Source: Nemania diffusa (lineage: Eukaryota; Ascomycota; Sordariomycetes; Xylariales; Xylariaceae). From it: 64,000 nt of DNA. Positions 24,346-34,331 of this stretch are shown here, piece after piece. A model generated the notes under the pieces. The model did not search any database. It saw nothing but the letters and a program-made list of their open reading frames with translations, and was not told the DNA's origin. Position 1 is the stretch's first letter. Each line of letters begins with the position of its first letter. The translations under genes were made by a program, and so were the position numbers. The stretch covers positions 5,595,001 through 5,659,000 of the forward strand of contig JBBPUQ010000002.1 in assembly GCA_038501195.1 (NCBI GenBank), given 5' to 3'.

Positions 24346-26175
24346 ATGGCACACGCCCCACGAAGATTACCTGTCGAGATACCTCTTTCCTCGAAGCCGA
24401 GAGATTATAGGCCTGGCGATGGCCCCGCGCTCGCACCCGTTCGTCCATCGCTCACTAACGACACGGGCGCCTTCATCATCGACAAGCGCGTCCTCCCCGG
24501 CGAGCCCGTCCATGGGGAACTCAAGCTCGAGCTGTACTATATCGTGGGCTGGCCCGACCTACCCGCCGCGCGCGTCGCTATTCTAGCTACCAAGATCCTC
24601 GACTATGTCTCTCCCTGGGCATTGGAAGACTGGGAATACAAATCCTCGTTGGAGAAGGATAGGGAACAGGAAAGAAAAGAGGCTACTCAGAAAAGAAAAC
24701 GAGATGAACGCGCCCAGGCGCGGATAGCCGACACCCCGGTAACAGGTACATCGACACCGGGCACGTCTGGACAGGCGAAGCGCGGCCGACCGAGTAAGGC
24801 AGAGGTGCGTGCCCGTCGCATTGCCCAACAGGCAAGCTTTGGGGAGGACGAGCTCGCGAACGTGCCTCTCCCACCCGCGAGCACAAATGGCCCATCGCTA
24901 TCGACCCCAAAGAAAAGACTAGCACGAGTTGCAATGGATATTCAGGATCTAGAGGAGACCGACACCAATGAAGCCATAGCCAAACAGCTTCAGGGCGGCA
25001 GTGAGAGCGAGAGCGACTACCAAGCTGCTACGAACGAGGAAGAAGCGCCAAGTGTATTTGGCAAGTTCAGCACCGGCACCGGCACCGGCTTCAGATCGCT
25101 AGATTCTTCCTTACATGGCACATCATCTCGAGGGTATGCTGAACTTTTCATCCCTAACCTACCTTGCTCAATCCAACATGATCCGATCCGATCCACTTCC
25201 CCATCCCCGATTTTCTTGCCCCCCAATTCAAAGTCAACCCCATCGAGGCGGAAGACCCAGCTCACCAATGCCGTGCCAGTCCCGTCATCCCCTAAGCGAA
25301 CATGGAATCAATCCGAAACCCCTATTCCCGCGCCTTCATACCCGCTTCCTAAAGCGAAATTGCCAGCGCAGCCGCATGTAGTAACCGTCACGCCTATTCC
25401 GGTACCGTCACATCCTACTCTAAAGCCAAAGCCTAGGAAAGTACCACATGAGGCGAAGGTCACTCCAATTCCACCGCCCCTATATCCAGTTCCTCCACCT
25501 AAAGAACCACATACAATTACCTACACTCATATACCCCCGCCCCTGCCAATTATACCCAATAGGAGTTCAGGGTTAGCTGAACGGGATGGCCTCACTACTC
25601 CGGGTAGGAGTGATAGAAAACTGGCGGGTAGCGCAAGTGCCAAGAGCAAACATACAAACATGTCCCACACCCCTTCCAAGAGGAAACAGCCCCAACCAGA
25701 AGTCGAGACGGAATGGGAAGTTAAGCGCTTGGAAGGCGACAAAGTCGTAGAGATTGAGGGCAAGCGAGTCCGGTACTTCTTGGTTCGTTGGGTGGGGAAG
25801 TGGCCGGCTGGTCAGAATCCGACCTGGGAACCTGAGGAGCACATCTCAGAGGCCATAGTTCGGAGATATCTGAAGAATAAACTAGTGAAGATAGCCCAGA
25901 GCGGTTCGCCGTCCACGCAAATGGAGAATCCGACGCCTACATTTAAGAGAACGTATTCGAGCGTCGCCGAGGCATTTGAAGGCGATGACGATGTCAACGC
26001 CCTCTTGTGGCCGAGTAGCAACTTGTCGGGCGGTTTGCACATGGGTAACGATGATGACGATGACGATGACGAAGATCATCTCCAGGTCACAGAGCAGCCT
26101 CGAGCAAACAGCTCGTTGCGGAAGCCTCGGATTGACCCGAAGTTGGTGAGAGAGCTCGCTGCCTCTTTTTCGTAG
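24346..26175 (+). CDS. Chromodomain protein with AT-hook and proline-rich repeats
   Basis: A single 609-codon frame. Near residues 463-516 lies a chromodomain: EWEVKRLEGD, VRYFLVRWVGKWPAGQNPTW and EPEEHISEAIVRRYLKNK, with the Trp/Tyr residues expected for a methyl-lysine cage. KRGRPSKAE at about 144-153 resembles an AT-hook that contacts the DNA minor groove. The N-terminal part (AFIIDKRVLPG, YYIVGWPDLP, ILDYVSPWALEDWE, about residues 44-105) has the spacing of a second, divergent chromo-like fold. Between them are an acidic segment, a Ser-rich segment and imperfect TPIP-type proline repeats. An Asp run (DDDDDDDE) precedes the C-terminus. No SET or helicase domain is present, so it is more likely a reader or adaptor than an enzyme. 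A donor-like GTATGC near 25134 could start an intron, but the frame is open and the candidate 97-bp intron would break it, so I keep one exon. Confidence 0.75.
   Translation: MAHAPRRLPVEIPLSSKPRDYRPGDGPALAPVRPSLTNDTGAFIIDKRVLPGEPVHGELKLELYYIVGWPDLPAARVAILATKILDYVSPWALEDWEYKSSLEKDREQERKEATQKRKRDERAQARIADTPVTGTSTPGTSGQAKRGRPSKAEVRARRIAQQASFGEDELANVPLPPASTNGPSLSTPKKRLARVAMDIQDLEETDTNEAIAKQLQGGSESESDYQAATNEEEAPSVFGKFSTGTGTGFRSLDSSLHGTSSRGYAELFIPNLPCSIQHDPIRSTSPSPIFLPPNSKSTPSRRKTQLTNAVPVPSSPKRTWNQSETPIPAPSYPLPKAKLPAQPHVVTVTPIPVPSHPTLKPKPRKVPHEAKVTPIPPPLYPVPPPKEPHTITYTHIPPPLPIIPNRSSGLAERDGLTTPGRSDRKLAGSASAKSKHTNMSHTPSKRKQPQPEVETEWEVKRLEGDKVVEIEGKRVRYFLVRWVGKWPAGQNPTWEPEEHISEAIVRRYLKNKLVKIAQSGSPSTQMENPTPTFKRTYSSVAEAFEGDDDVNALLWPSSNLSGGLHMGNDDDDDDDEDHLQVTEQPRANSSLRKPRIDPKLVRELAASFS
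25315..25560 (+). repeat. Coding tandem repeat, TPIP-type, about four units
   Basis: Within the chromodomain gene, units of roughly 21-25 residues begin TPIPAPSYP, TPIPVPSHP, TPIPPPLYP and THIPPPLP, each followed by a Pro/Lys stretch. The units have diverged in sequence but keep their phase, so this is an old intragenic duplication. Confidence 0.6.
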
Positions 26176-26636
26176 CTGAACTAGGTCAACATGACGGTTC
26201 TGTGCCGTGATATACCCTTATGCGATAACTATGTGTATGTGTGAGAGAGAAAAGGATGAAAAAATGCGTCTTCGAGTAGTCGAGTGCGGCTTGGAAGGGG
26301 GACGCTCGATGCATATAAGTAGTTGAAATACCCTTCTTGAGCTCCAGGCTTTTCAATATGTGCACAGCATGGTCTGGATACATAGAGATAAATACAACGC
26401 GATTGTGCTATTACTTTTGCCTCCCTATTCTAGCATGAAAATGAAAAAATATGAGAAGTTAATGCTGCGCGCAGATTATAAGGTCGTGCTCGAGATGCCT
26501 ATAGCTCTGTATATGATCTCGTCTCTTTTCCTTACCATCTATACCGTCTTTACCCATCCCATTTATCCATCCTCTATCCTAACCCCTCCATAATCCCTCT
26601 TGTATGATCAGATATTCCGTTTCTTAAGCCCCTCCC
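26176..26636. other. Convergent 3' spacer
   Basis: This 461-bp spacer separates the stop codons of the chromodomain gene and the minus-strand RRM-like gene. I see nothing in it beyond probable 3' UTR sequence. The short frame at 26360-26593 has no domain. Confidence 0.6.
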
Positions 26637-28052
26637 TCACAAGGCACCTAACTCACTCAAAGGCCCAGCGCAAGGATCAGGGTAATAGTAGACGCCGCAG
26701 CGCGGGAACTGCGCCCGCACGAGGCCGTACGCGCGCTGCGCAAAGACGACGTTGCGGAATGACACGCAGAGCACGTCCCGGGCGCCGCTGGTAGTAGTAG
26801 TAGTAGTAGTCTGCGGACACGCGCGGGTCTCGACCCAGCCCCAGCCGCACTCGAGCGCGAGGAACGCCGCCTGCCTGGAGCCCGCTGCCACCGCTGCCGC
26901 ATCTTCGTCGTCGTCGTCGTCATTGTCGTTTTCGGCATGGCAGCGCGGAAACGCGAGGTACCGCGTCACGCCGCGCTGCAGGATATCCCGCAGCAGCGCC
27001 TCGCGCACGGGGTATGACGGCGTCTGCGCCAGCGCTGCGCGGAAGGGCAAGAGCGCGCGGTTGCTCGCGTGCTCGACGTAGGCCCGCGCGTCGCGGCCGC
27101 GGACGAAGTGCACGAGGAATGTCGAGGCGGTGGCGCGCGCGATGCAGAGGACCGGACCGCCGCGCACGAGGGATAGGAGGTCGCTGCAGGTCGTGGAGGG
27201 AGGTACGTTGGTGAAGATGACCATGCGGGATTGGTCGGGGAGGGCATGTGGGGGGGTGTATTGGATTCCGTGGTGGAAGACCAGGGGGATCGAGGCTGGG
27301 TTGAAGTCCCTTTGTGTACTGGCGTGTTCGCGAATGGCTTCCATGCGCTCTTCTTCGCTGTCCCAGATCTGGAGGACAGGGGGCTTGGGGCTGGCCTTGC
27401 TGGTTGTTATCGCATTCTTCGGGGTCTGTTCTTCAATAGGGGTAGACGGTACGAGCGCTGCGGGTGAGTAAGGAGGCCAAAGCTGAAGGACTGGGGTGGC
27501 GATGGGTGGGAGGACGTTTAAGTCGATGAGGTCGGGAGTTTCGGGGGTTCTAGCTCTATGCTGGCCTTGGTTGTCATTCTCTTCGGTAGTCTGAACTACG
27601 AAATGAACGCTATCGTCGGGGTTGACCTTGTACGAGTATTTAATCCCATGATCTCGTAAAACCATGTCCAGGAACTGCTTGGCACTGCTCAATATCTCAG
27701 AATAATTCTTGAGGTCCTTAATCATGTCTTTACGGTCCCTAATTCGGATCGCGATGACTTCCATTCTCTGTAGCTTGGCTTTAGTCCTGCTGATGAGGGT
27801 TGTGACTAGTTCGGCGTCGTCTTCTGGAAGGGCACTGCACATCATGCAGGGGTAAGAGATTTTTCGAAACTCCGCGAAGTCGATGTCGTTCATTGCCTCT
27901 AAGAGCCTGATACGATATCTAAGGTCGGCAATATCTCCCTCGAGCGTATTGTCGGTACACTGGGGATTCGTAACTAGGGCATCAAGATGTCTCCGAGCCG
28001 CGTCTTGAATAGCAGTGTTGCCATTACAACACGCGTTCACACAGCAATCCAT
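26637..28052 (-). CDS. RRM-like protein with coiled-coil N-terminus, function unknown
   Basis: A single 471-codon frame starting MDCCVNACCNGN. Residues about 30-150 are helical and charged (DIADLRYRIRLLEAMNDI; AKLQRMEVIAIRIRDRKDMI) and would form a coiled coil. About residues 274-340 look like a degenerate RNA-recognition motif: RMVIFTNVPPSTTCSDLLSL as beta1-alpha1, then FLVHFVRGRDARAYVEH as beta3-alpha2. The aromatic RNP residues are partly kept (FLVHF). Low-complexity runs of Asp (NDNDDDDDEDAAA, about 375) and Thr (about 410, encoded by a TAG/CTA trinucleotide run on the plus strand) interrupt the C-terminal third. The 5' half has normal base composition, while the 3' third is much GC-richer. 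RNA binding is an inference. A Cys-rich start (CCVNACC) has no known meaning. Confidence 0.7.
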   Translation of the reverse strand: MDCCVNACCNGNTAIQDAARRHLDALVTNPQCTDNTLEGDIADLRYRIRLLEAMNDIDFAEFRKISYPCMMCSALPEDDAELVTTLISRTKAKLQRMEVIAIRIRDRKDMIKDLKNYSEILSSAKQFLDMVLRDHGIKYSYKVNPDDSVHFVVQTTEENDNQGQHRARTPETPDLIDLNVLPPIATPVLQLWPPYSPAALVPSTPIEEQTPKNAITTSKASPKPPVLQIWDSEEERMEAIREHASTQRDFNPASIPLVFHHGIQYTPPHALPDQSRMVIFTNVPPSTTCSDLLSLVRGGPVLCIARATASTFLVHFVRGRDARAYVEHASNRALLPFRAALAQTPSYPVREALLRDILQRGVTRYLAFPRCHAENDNDDDDDEDAAAVAAGSRQAAFLALECGWGWVETRACPQTTTTTTTSGARDVLCVSFRNVVFAQRAYGLVRAQFPRCGVYYYPDPCAGPLSELGAL

Positions 28053-29190
28053 TGCGTAAGGCTAGCAAGAGAGTTGGCAGATAGTCTAATGGCACTGAGA
28101 TGAAGAGAATATAAGGAAGACGAAATAAGGTAAATGAATGAAAACACGAATATGAAGTGTTCATAGTTATCTGGTCATATGGGATATGAGGTGGTCGATG
28201 TGATGAGCTAAAAGAATGGATAAAGAAATGTACAAGTTAGCAACAATATCAGCCATAAGAATATTCTTCGATGAGCTAAAGTACCTAAAGATTGCTCACA
28301 ACGAGGTTAAAGCCAGATCAGTGGTTTTAATATAACCACCTTATAAAGATACGACTAAGCGAGGATGAGATGGGACGGAATAATAGAGGAAGTGGTGAAA
28401 AGGGTCGAAGATCAAACCGGATAGAGGAATCTTAGGGGAATCATAGAAGATGCGCGTTGGCAAGGAAGCTGCCTAGATGGCTGTGTAGATGTGAGAGACT
28501 CTGCCTCAGATGTGTAGGTAGCTCGAAGATGGTGCTAAAGCTGCAAGTGAGGTTGTTATGATCCTCTATGTTATACCTCAGAGTGGTTGCCTCAATTGAG
28601 GTCAAGTTTGACTGATACCTTGGTTGACGTGATTGACCTGACTGACCTGGCAGACGTACCTGACGTACCTGACGTGCCTGACCTACTGATTAGGTAAATT
28701 TGACTGATTAACTTGCCAAAACCTGCCTATTTAGCAGGTACGTCAACCAGATTAATCAGGCTAGCCAGGCCAGCCAGGTTAGTCAAATTAGTCATGGCAC
28801 TTGGACGCACTTATACGCACAGAAGCCCTCGTGCTGATCTTTGGATCCTTGCACTAGTAGTTAATAGGGCTGTCCACCATGGCAGTACAGTTAAAAAGTG
28901 TAGTAATAAGTAGAGGAAGAGTCTTTTGAGATCGCTAATAGTCTATATATAGGACGCAACACTTGAGGGGAGAGGGTATCTGGAACGGAGGAAAAACGAC
29001 GCCGTTAATACTCCTGCAGCTTTAACGGTACATATAGTACATAATTGTACGAACTAGTACACAATAAAATAATTTTGTACATGCCCATTTATAATCCCCA
29101 TGAAGCATATATATCCGGGGAATGCGGTGCCTCATTTAAAACATTCCTTATATTTCCATCCCTGTCGTTTTCTAAGGCACAGGCTTAGCG
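28053..29190. other. Intergenic region with CTGACGTAC-type repeat
   Basis: The 1.1-kb promoter region of the minus-strand RRM-like gene plus the 3' flank of the Zn2Cys6 gene. A degenerate repeat at 28600-28800 is listed separately. The frame 28713-28913 is a by-product of that repeat. No gene was seen. Confidence 0.6.
28600..28800. repeat. Degenerate tandem and inverted repeat (GACGTACCT words)
   Basis: The word GACGTACCT occurs back to back at 28653-28680 (third copy GACGTGCCT), set in a series of TTGACCTGACTGACCTGG-like words. On the right half the complementary words appear (GGTACGTCAACC at 28737, then CCAGGCCAGCCAGG, then TTAGTCAAATTAGTCA). The block is thus both periodic, about 9-10 bp, and roughly self-complementary: the left GGTTGACGT pairs with the right ACGTCAACC. 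It could fold into an imperfect foldback. Confidence 0.55.
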
Positions 29191-30965
29191 CTATTGGTAT
29201 TGCCCATCATCCAGCTTTGAGCTCTGAGGATCACTGTGATATTTACAGTTAGCCATTCTCATTCTGAGTTGATGTGCAAATATTCTGGAGGCGCGGAAAG
29301 CATTCAGGGGTCGGTTTTGCCCTAGTGAACGCTTTGCTGCTCCTAACATTAAATCTGAGAATTACTTACTGCCCTCCTTTCCTTCCAACTTGGCCAGAGA
29401 CGGCCCTGCCGAGGATCTTTGGATGCTGCTGAGAAACGGTAGCACGTTCCCTGTAATGTCCTTTTGCCAAGCATATTGTTCCAAGAGTGCTGTCTCCTCG
29501 GGAAAGCGATAAGGTGTGGCCCAAGCGACATGTAAGCAGAAGCCCCAAGGTGAAGCCGCTAAGTTCGCACCACTCATTCCGGCACCCGAACTCCAGAAGT
29601 AAGGGAGCGCATTAGCTACGTTTCGGAGGTACGGCTGCGGGTTGATGTTTGAAGGAATCTCTAATAGTGGAGAATCATGTATCGAGATGAGTGTCGAGTA
29701 AAGAATTGTGTAGACAGTCCAATACCATACCGTCATATGAGCGAGCAGCATGTCAGAGGGGCCGGAAGGCTTCTTGAGTCTACCGTTGCTATCATGAAAT
29801 TTCGTCAAGGGGCCTGCCTCTTCGGCCCAGTCCTGGAGGCTCTCATCTAGACGCTGGCATGCAGCCCATACCCTCCAGCGCATGTCGGTCCTCTGGGTAA
29901 GATTATCACAGCATCGCATCTCATCTGTGTCGGCTAGTATCTCAGTAAGATCAGCTATGAGATCATAGAGCTTGTCTACGGATGATTTGGGTTCTTTCTC
30001 CCAAGGTAGTGTCCTCCATTCGGGCGTGTTTAAAGGGAAGCGCTGTCGATCCTTCAGTGCCGAAACGAGCTGTATTCAGTATCAGCAGAGCGTGCGATAG
30101 CCTACCTGAATGGTCAGATCGCGAACCTACAAGGGGATATCGTGCTTCGGCGAAAAGCTGGTGTCTTACACCAGACTGATAGGCGTAAGGGGTTTGCGCA
30201 CAAATGAGAGCAAGCAACCCGCCCAAATGACTAAGCCACTTAGAGCCTTGTAATAGCGCATCCTCTTCAGCATCGCCGTGGAAAATCTGCCAATCGGTAT
30301 CTATCGTCAGCTTAGGTAGGCAAGCTATGCCACTGCTTTGGCGTACAGCAAGCAAAGGCTACACGACCAGAAAGGCTTACTTCAATGAAACTGAGCAGTT
30401 GGCATGTGGCCAATGTTGAATCATTCTGTGTTTGGCACGGAACACATAGTGCCGTTCGGAGCTTACAGAGGGCACGGCCGTAGGACTGAATAGCATGGTG
30501 TGATTCTCCGGCAGCGAATAAACCCAAACTTAGAAGAGAGAATTGGATCGCCTTGTCAGAGGTGTGAAGCCCATGAGAAATCTCAATGCAATCTCGATAT
30601 GAGGCCAAGCAGTTTGCCGCCGGCGCTCGACCCCCTGGGAAATACTTGGCCAGGAATATACTTATGTACTTTTCTACATAAGCCGTCTGTGCCAGGCCAT
30701 TCGGAAGGGTGATATCAGTGACGGCTCCATGTGCATGGTCGAGGCTTTTTCGATAGACGACGGCGACGGCCCTTGCTCTGGTACCTTGGTTGTCGTTGAG
30801 AAATACCCTTTCCCTTTCATAACCGCCGCACTCGAGCCCGGCACTGGAACACTGCGTGCAGACAGGCCGCGCTCTATCACATCCTTTCCTCCGCTTCCTG
30901 CAAGTTGAACATCCCTTAGAACGGCCCGGCACCCCGACCATTGCTGCGCATAGCTGGGACGACAA
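29191..30965 (-). CDS. Zn2Cys6 fungal transcription factor
   Basis: Four exons: 30965-30381, 30310-30131, 30069-29370 and 29321-29191, 531 residues. Residues about 19-46 form the binuclear zinc cluster, CSTCRKRRKGCDRARPVC then TQCSSAGLEC, spacing CX2CX6CX6CX2CX6C, which binds CGG-type DNA sites. The rest (ALCKLRTALC, LLALICAQTPYAY, RWRVWAACQRLDESLQ) resembles the fungal-specific regulatory domain DUF3468 type. An open frame would stop at 29362, but a strong GTAAGT donor lies just before that stop, and a 48-bp intron then leads to RQNRPLNAFRASRIFAHQLR, which looks like the family's true C-terminus. Skipping that intron would give 490 residues. No biosynthetic cluster surrounds it, so its targets are unknown. 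The next plus-strand gene is a membrane protein 1.7 kb away. Confidence 0.85.
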
Positions 30966-32690
30966 GTATCTTGATCAAGCAGCGCACATTGCTAGCTGAT
31001 CATATGGGTTAGGTAGTAGCCCGCGGTCCCGCTTCAAGCTGTGTTCAACGGGGTCGCCGACGGAAAAGTAGGAAGTAAGGAACCTATCAGAAACACTCGC
31101 CACCATAAAACGGATGCGAATGCATATATATAGTGAGTATAATTTGTAAAGACAATATAGGTGCTTTATTGAAGCGTGGTTCGTTCGTCGTAGGTAGATC
31201 TTACGCCTCACGTAATCACAGAAGTAAGCCATACCAGCCACAGTTGACTTACCTAATTAATAGGTTCTCACTGTCCGTTGGCGCGCACGAATTGGGTTTA
31301 GCTCAGTCTCAGGTCACCTTGTTGTCAGCAAAAGCTACAGCTGTACTGTCGACGCCATCTCTAGACGATTGGCTTCGAATTCGTTAAGACATGTGAGGCT
31401 CCTACTACTCTGTAAGTAGAGACACATACAGACTTTCTTGGCATTTCCTCGTACCCGTTACATTTGGCGATGCGATGCTGCGGGAGGATTTACGCGAGCA
31501 TGGATGGTTCGTGGCCCCGTTTTGTGAAATTGTGATAGGTCTGTCTGTCTGACATAATTATTCTAGAAAAGTTAACCTTCAAATTTGGTCCTTTTTTTAA
31601 CACACCAATAATGTGTTGAGTTTTGAATTTTATAATCAATCATGTTATATTAGCCCAAACCCCACTATTTCTACCTTACCAAACCGTTATGTGAATTTAG
31701 GAATCTCAGCTCGTTTCAAGGTTTTGCAGCGAGGGCTCCGTTTGTTGTCTAGACGTCTGTCGAGTCCTTGAGATGGCGCCTCGAGGCTTTCCTATACACT
31801 GCACGCAAGCCGTCCTGTCGTTTCAAGAGTCTCTCAGAGTAGGGACTAGCTAACAAAATGTGTGGAAATGCCTAACATCACTGTAACAACTTTCCATCGA
31901 TGAGGCCTTGCTCAAGAGCTCGAGTGCCAGTCTCTTGTTCTGGGTAGGTATATGTTAGGATGACCATGAGACACCTCCATGTCACAATACCCTACATCCC
32001 TTCATAGATGTAACTTTGATCGGTTTGCATCTTATCAGAATGTTGAGGCCAAACTACTAGTTTATGCACTTTTTGTTTCCTATGCACTTATTATTCCCTA
32101 GGTATGCACTTATTATCCTCAACCCGTTTTGACTCCCACGTGTCTCCGCCCCCACCTCGACCATGAACGAAGGATCAATTGCTGCGACACCCCTGACGCT
32201 GAGGCCTCTATCAGTCGAGTATACCTCCTCCTGCTCTGTAAGAACAGTCACGAATACCGCTCTAACTGGGCCTGCTTGCGTGATCGGCCTTTCCCATCCA
32301 TATTTGAACGATTTAGAAGACAGCGATTGGCGTATTGAAATAGAGCGTACCCTGGCTCGCGTCTTACCTCCCATGCCTCCCTGTTTTCTATCTCCATTAA
32401 TACTTTCCTTTTGCAGGGGCGGACACGTTGAGTGCTCAGTCAAGCGTCCTTACCCTGCATACAAAATGTGTAGAGTACTCTGTCTGTTCTAGTACATAGC
32501 AATAGTGTCATTTGATTGCTTAGCAAGGTATAATAAGCACAGCCCCTCTTGGGGATATATACCAGGTCAGTAGAACGAGGTTCATCATCCTCTTGTCATT
32601 TATTATGGTTCCTGCAGTCTCTCCTCGCAGAATTAGTTTTTCCTCCTTTTCTTTGTCATGATATAGCTTACTTAAGTATTAGTTGCTATT
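30966..32690. other. Divergent intergenic region
   Basis: This 1.7-kb region separates the Zn2Cys6 gene (-) from the next plus-strand gene. Overlapping opposite-strand frames at 32057-32443 (-) and 32163-32492 (+) mirror each other. Neither has a domain or a clear codon pattern, so I call no gene. Positions 31560-31690 are AT-rich. Confidence 0.5.
32556..32561 (+). promoter_or_regulatory. Probable TATA box for the 32691 gene
   Basis: TATATA inside GGGGATATATACC lies 130 bp upstream of the ATG at 32691, in a reasonable position for a start site near 32590. It is assigned by position only. Confidence 0.4.
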
Positions 32691-33637
32691 ATGCTGCTGA
32701 TATTCACTGCGTTACTCGTTCTATTCTTTTCGACGCCGGCGTGCGTGGCAGACTCTGTACAGGGTGACTGGGTATTCCCCCAAGAACCGAATTATGCGAG
32801 CGTCATACAGCTAAATCAGCTGTACACAATTCAATGGACATCTAATCTCGCAGGTTGGTTCGGCCAGTATTGTCCAGACTGTAATACGTCCTCGGTCGAT
32901 CTCTGGGTCACAAGCTCGGGCAACAATGACGCGCAAGAGTATAAGATTGCCTGTGAGTTCTCAATGAAAGTAAACACGTTACTAGTTCGTAGGAAGCTTT
33001 AATACTAACTGCCCGCCTAGCTAGCTTGGATGTATCCACCTCACTGTCGGTAACATGGACAGCTTCAATCCCAACAAGTGATCTTTCTGCCTCCCGAACC
33101 TGGGTCTTCCGATTCGTGCCAAGCGGAGAGACCCCAAGCTCGACCTCGGAGCAGATATCCTCGTCAATATTCACCATCGACGACCCAAACGCGGCCTCGT
33201 CCTCCAGTGTCCCTAGTTCTTCGTCTACCACCAGTACTAGCACCACGCCGGCTTCCACTAACTCTATGATGACGACGACGACCAGTGCTGCCGCTGGCAC
33301 CGACACGATGACGACGGCGACATCTCAGCCCAGTTCGGAATTGTCGACTGGCGCGAAAGCAGGCATCGGTGTCGGCGCTGGCTTGGGGGGTATCGCACTG
33401 ATAGCTCTCGGGTGGTTTCTCGCTCGCTTGCCCAGACGCGGAGGTAGTAATAATACCCCCATCATAGGCGGGGCTGAGACAGGGAATCTAGAGCCGGAAC
33501 CAAAACCGGAGGAGCTGTACGGTACTTCGTCGCCACAGATGGCCTATTCGAACCCGTCGCCGTCGCAAACATACTCTCGGCCTCCCGTCGAAGCAGATTC
33601 GTTACAGGTTTACCCTCGTGGAGGATATGCTCCATAA
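32691..33637 (+). CDS. Secreted/membrane Ser-Thr-rich protein, Mid2-like architecture
   Basis: Two exons, 32691-32952 and 33021-33637, 292 residues. A hydrophobic signal peptide (MLLIFTALLVLFF to about residue 21) is followed by a small extracellular region of about 110 residues (GDWVFPQEPNYASVI, LYTIQWTSNLAGWFG). Then comes a Ser/Thr stalk (about 145-195) likely to be O-glycosylated, one membrane span (GIGVGAGLGGIALIALGWFL, about 200-222), and a basic then Pro/Ser-rich cytoplasmic tail (PRRGGSNNTP; SRPPVEADSL). This layout matches fungal wall-stress sensors of the Mid2/Wsc kind and also many unassigned surface proteins. I see no WSC cysteine pattern, and the extracellular part resembles an immunoglobulin-like sandwich common in such proteins. 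Role as a sensor is inferred. The intron (GTGAGT...GCCTAG) is 68 bp. Confidence 0.8.
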
Positions 33638-34331
33638 GCCACGAATTATTGAGAGGGTAGCTTGGAGCGAGTATCGGAACGGGGGTTTGTTACGGATATG
33701 TTTATTATAAGTTACCCAATTATGTTGGGCGTTTTATGGAGTTGAGGGAGAGCCAAACAATAATATTATTGTAGCAAGGGCTGTGTTCAGTTGGGACTGT
33801 GATTGAAAAGAAATCCTAGTAATTCTTCTAATGACTAACGAACAGAACAGGAACGCTATACCATGACACTACTAAAGGTAGAACGTTGTAAAGATGGGAA
33901 CTTTGATCATTTACACATGGGACTGTGACAAGTATCAAGACTTGTTGTCCCCTGCTTAGGTAATTCAAACAGATGGAGGAAACTAAGGTATACTTATATT
34001 TAAGGTATCAGTTTTCTCATTAGACTAGTATTTCAACACAAGACCTTCGACTTTGCTTACTATGGCCATGTATTTCTATTAAGTTTAGTACCTTTCCTTA
34101 TTCATGATGCTACTTATACGTGTTATTTACTCTTAGAATTGTGTCACGCTCCCATATATAAGACCTGCAAACGGTCAATATTCCCACCTTGATAACGCTC
34201 TACTCTTAGTAGTGTTGTGGTTTAGTGTTGCAATTCTGTTCTGTGATAGCTTGGGGTTATGTAGGGCTTTGTTTAATAGCCGTGTAACACATTCTGATAC
34301 TCCCTGCGACTAAGTACTTGAAAATATTACA
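33638..34331. other. Intergenic region with dispersed repeat copy
   Basis: No gene. It contains one copy of a repeat shared with 46822-46889 (listed separately) and leads to the MITE at 34332. The composition is AT-rich and stop-dense. Confidence 0.55.
33841..33910 (+). repeat. Dispersed repeat, copy A
   Basis: This copy and 46822-46889 share AACAGAAC, then CCATGACACT-CTAAA-GTAGA-CGTTGT-AAG, then TTTGATCAT in the same order and orientation. By eye about three quarters of positions match. They lie in non-coding DNA 13 kb apart, both in the accessory part of the window. Confidence 0.55.

Noticed and set aside
25134..25230. Possible intron in the chromodomain gene (GTATGC donor)
   Set aside because: Removing 97 bp would shift the frame and lose the chromodomain; the unspliced frame is open throughout.
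32057..32492. Overlapping frames on both strands, 128 and 109 codons
   Set aside because: Mutual shadows; neither has a signal peptide, domain or supported intron. One could be an orphan gene, but evidence is too thin.
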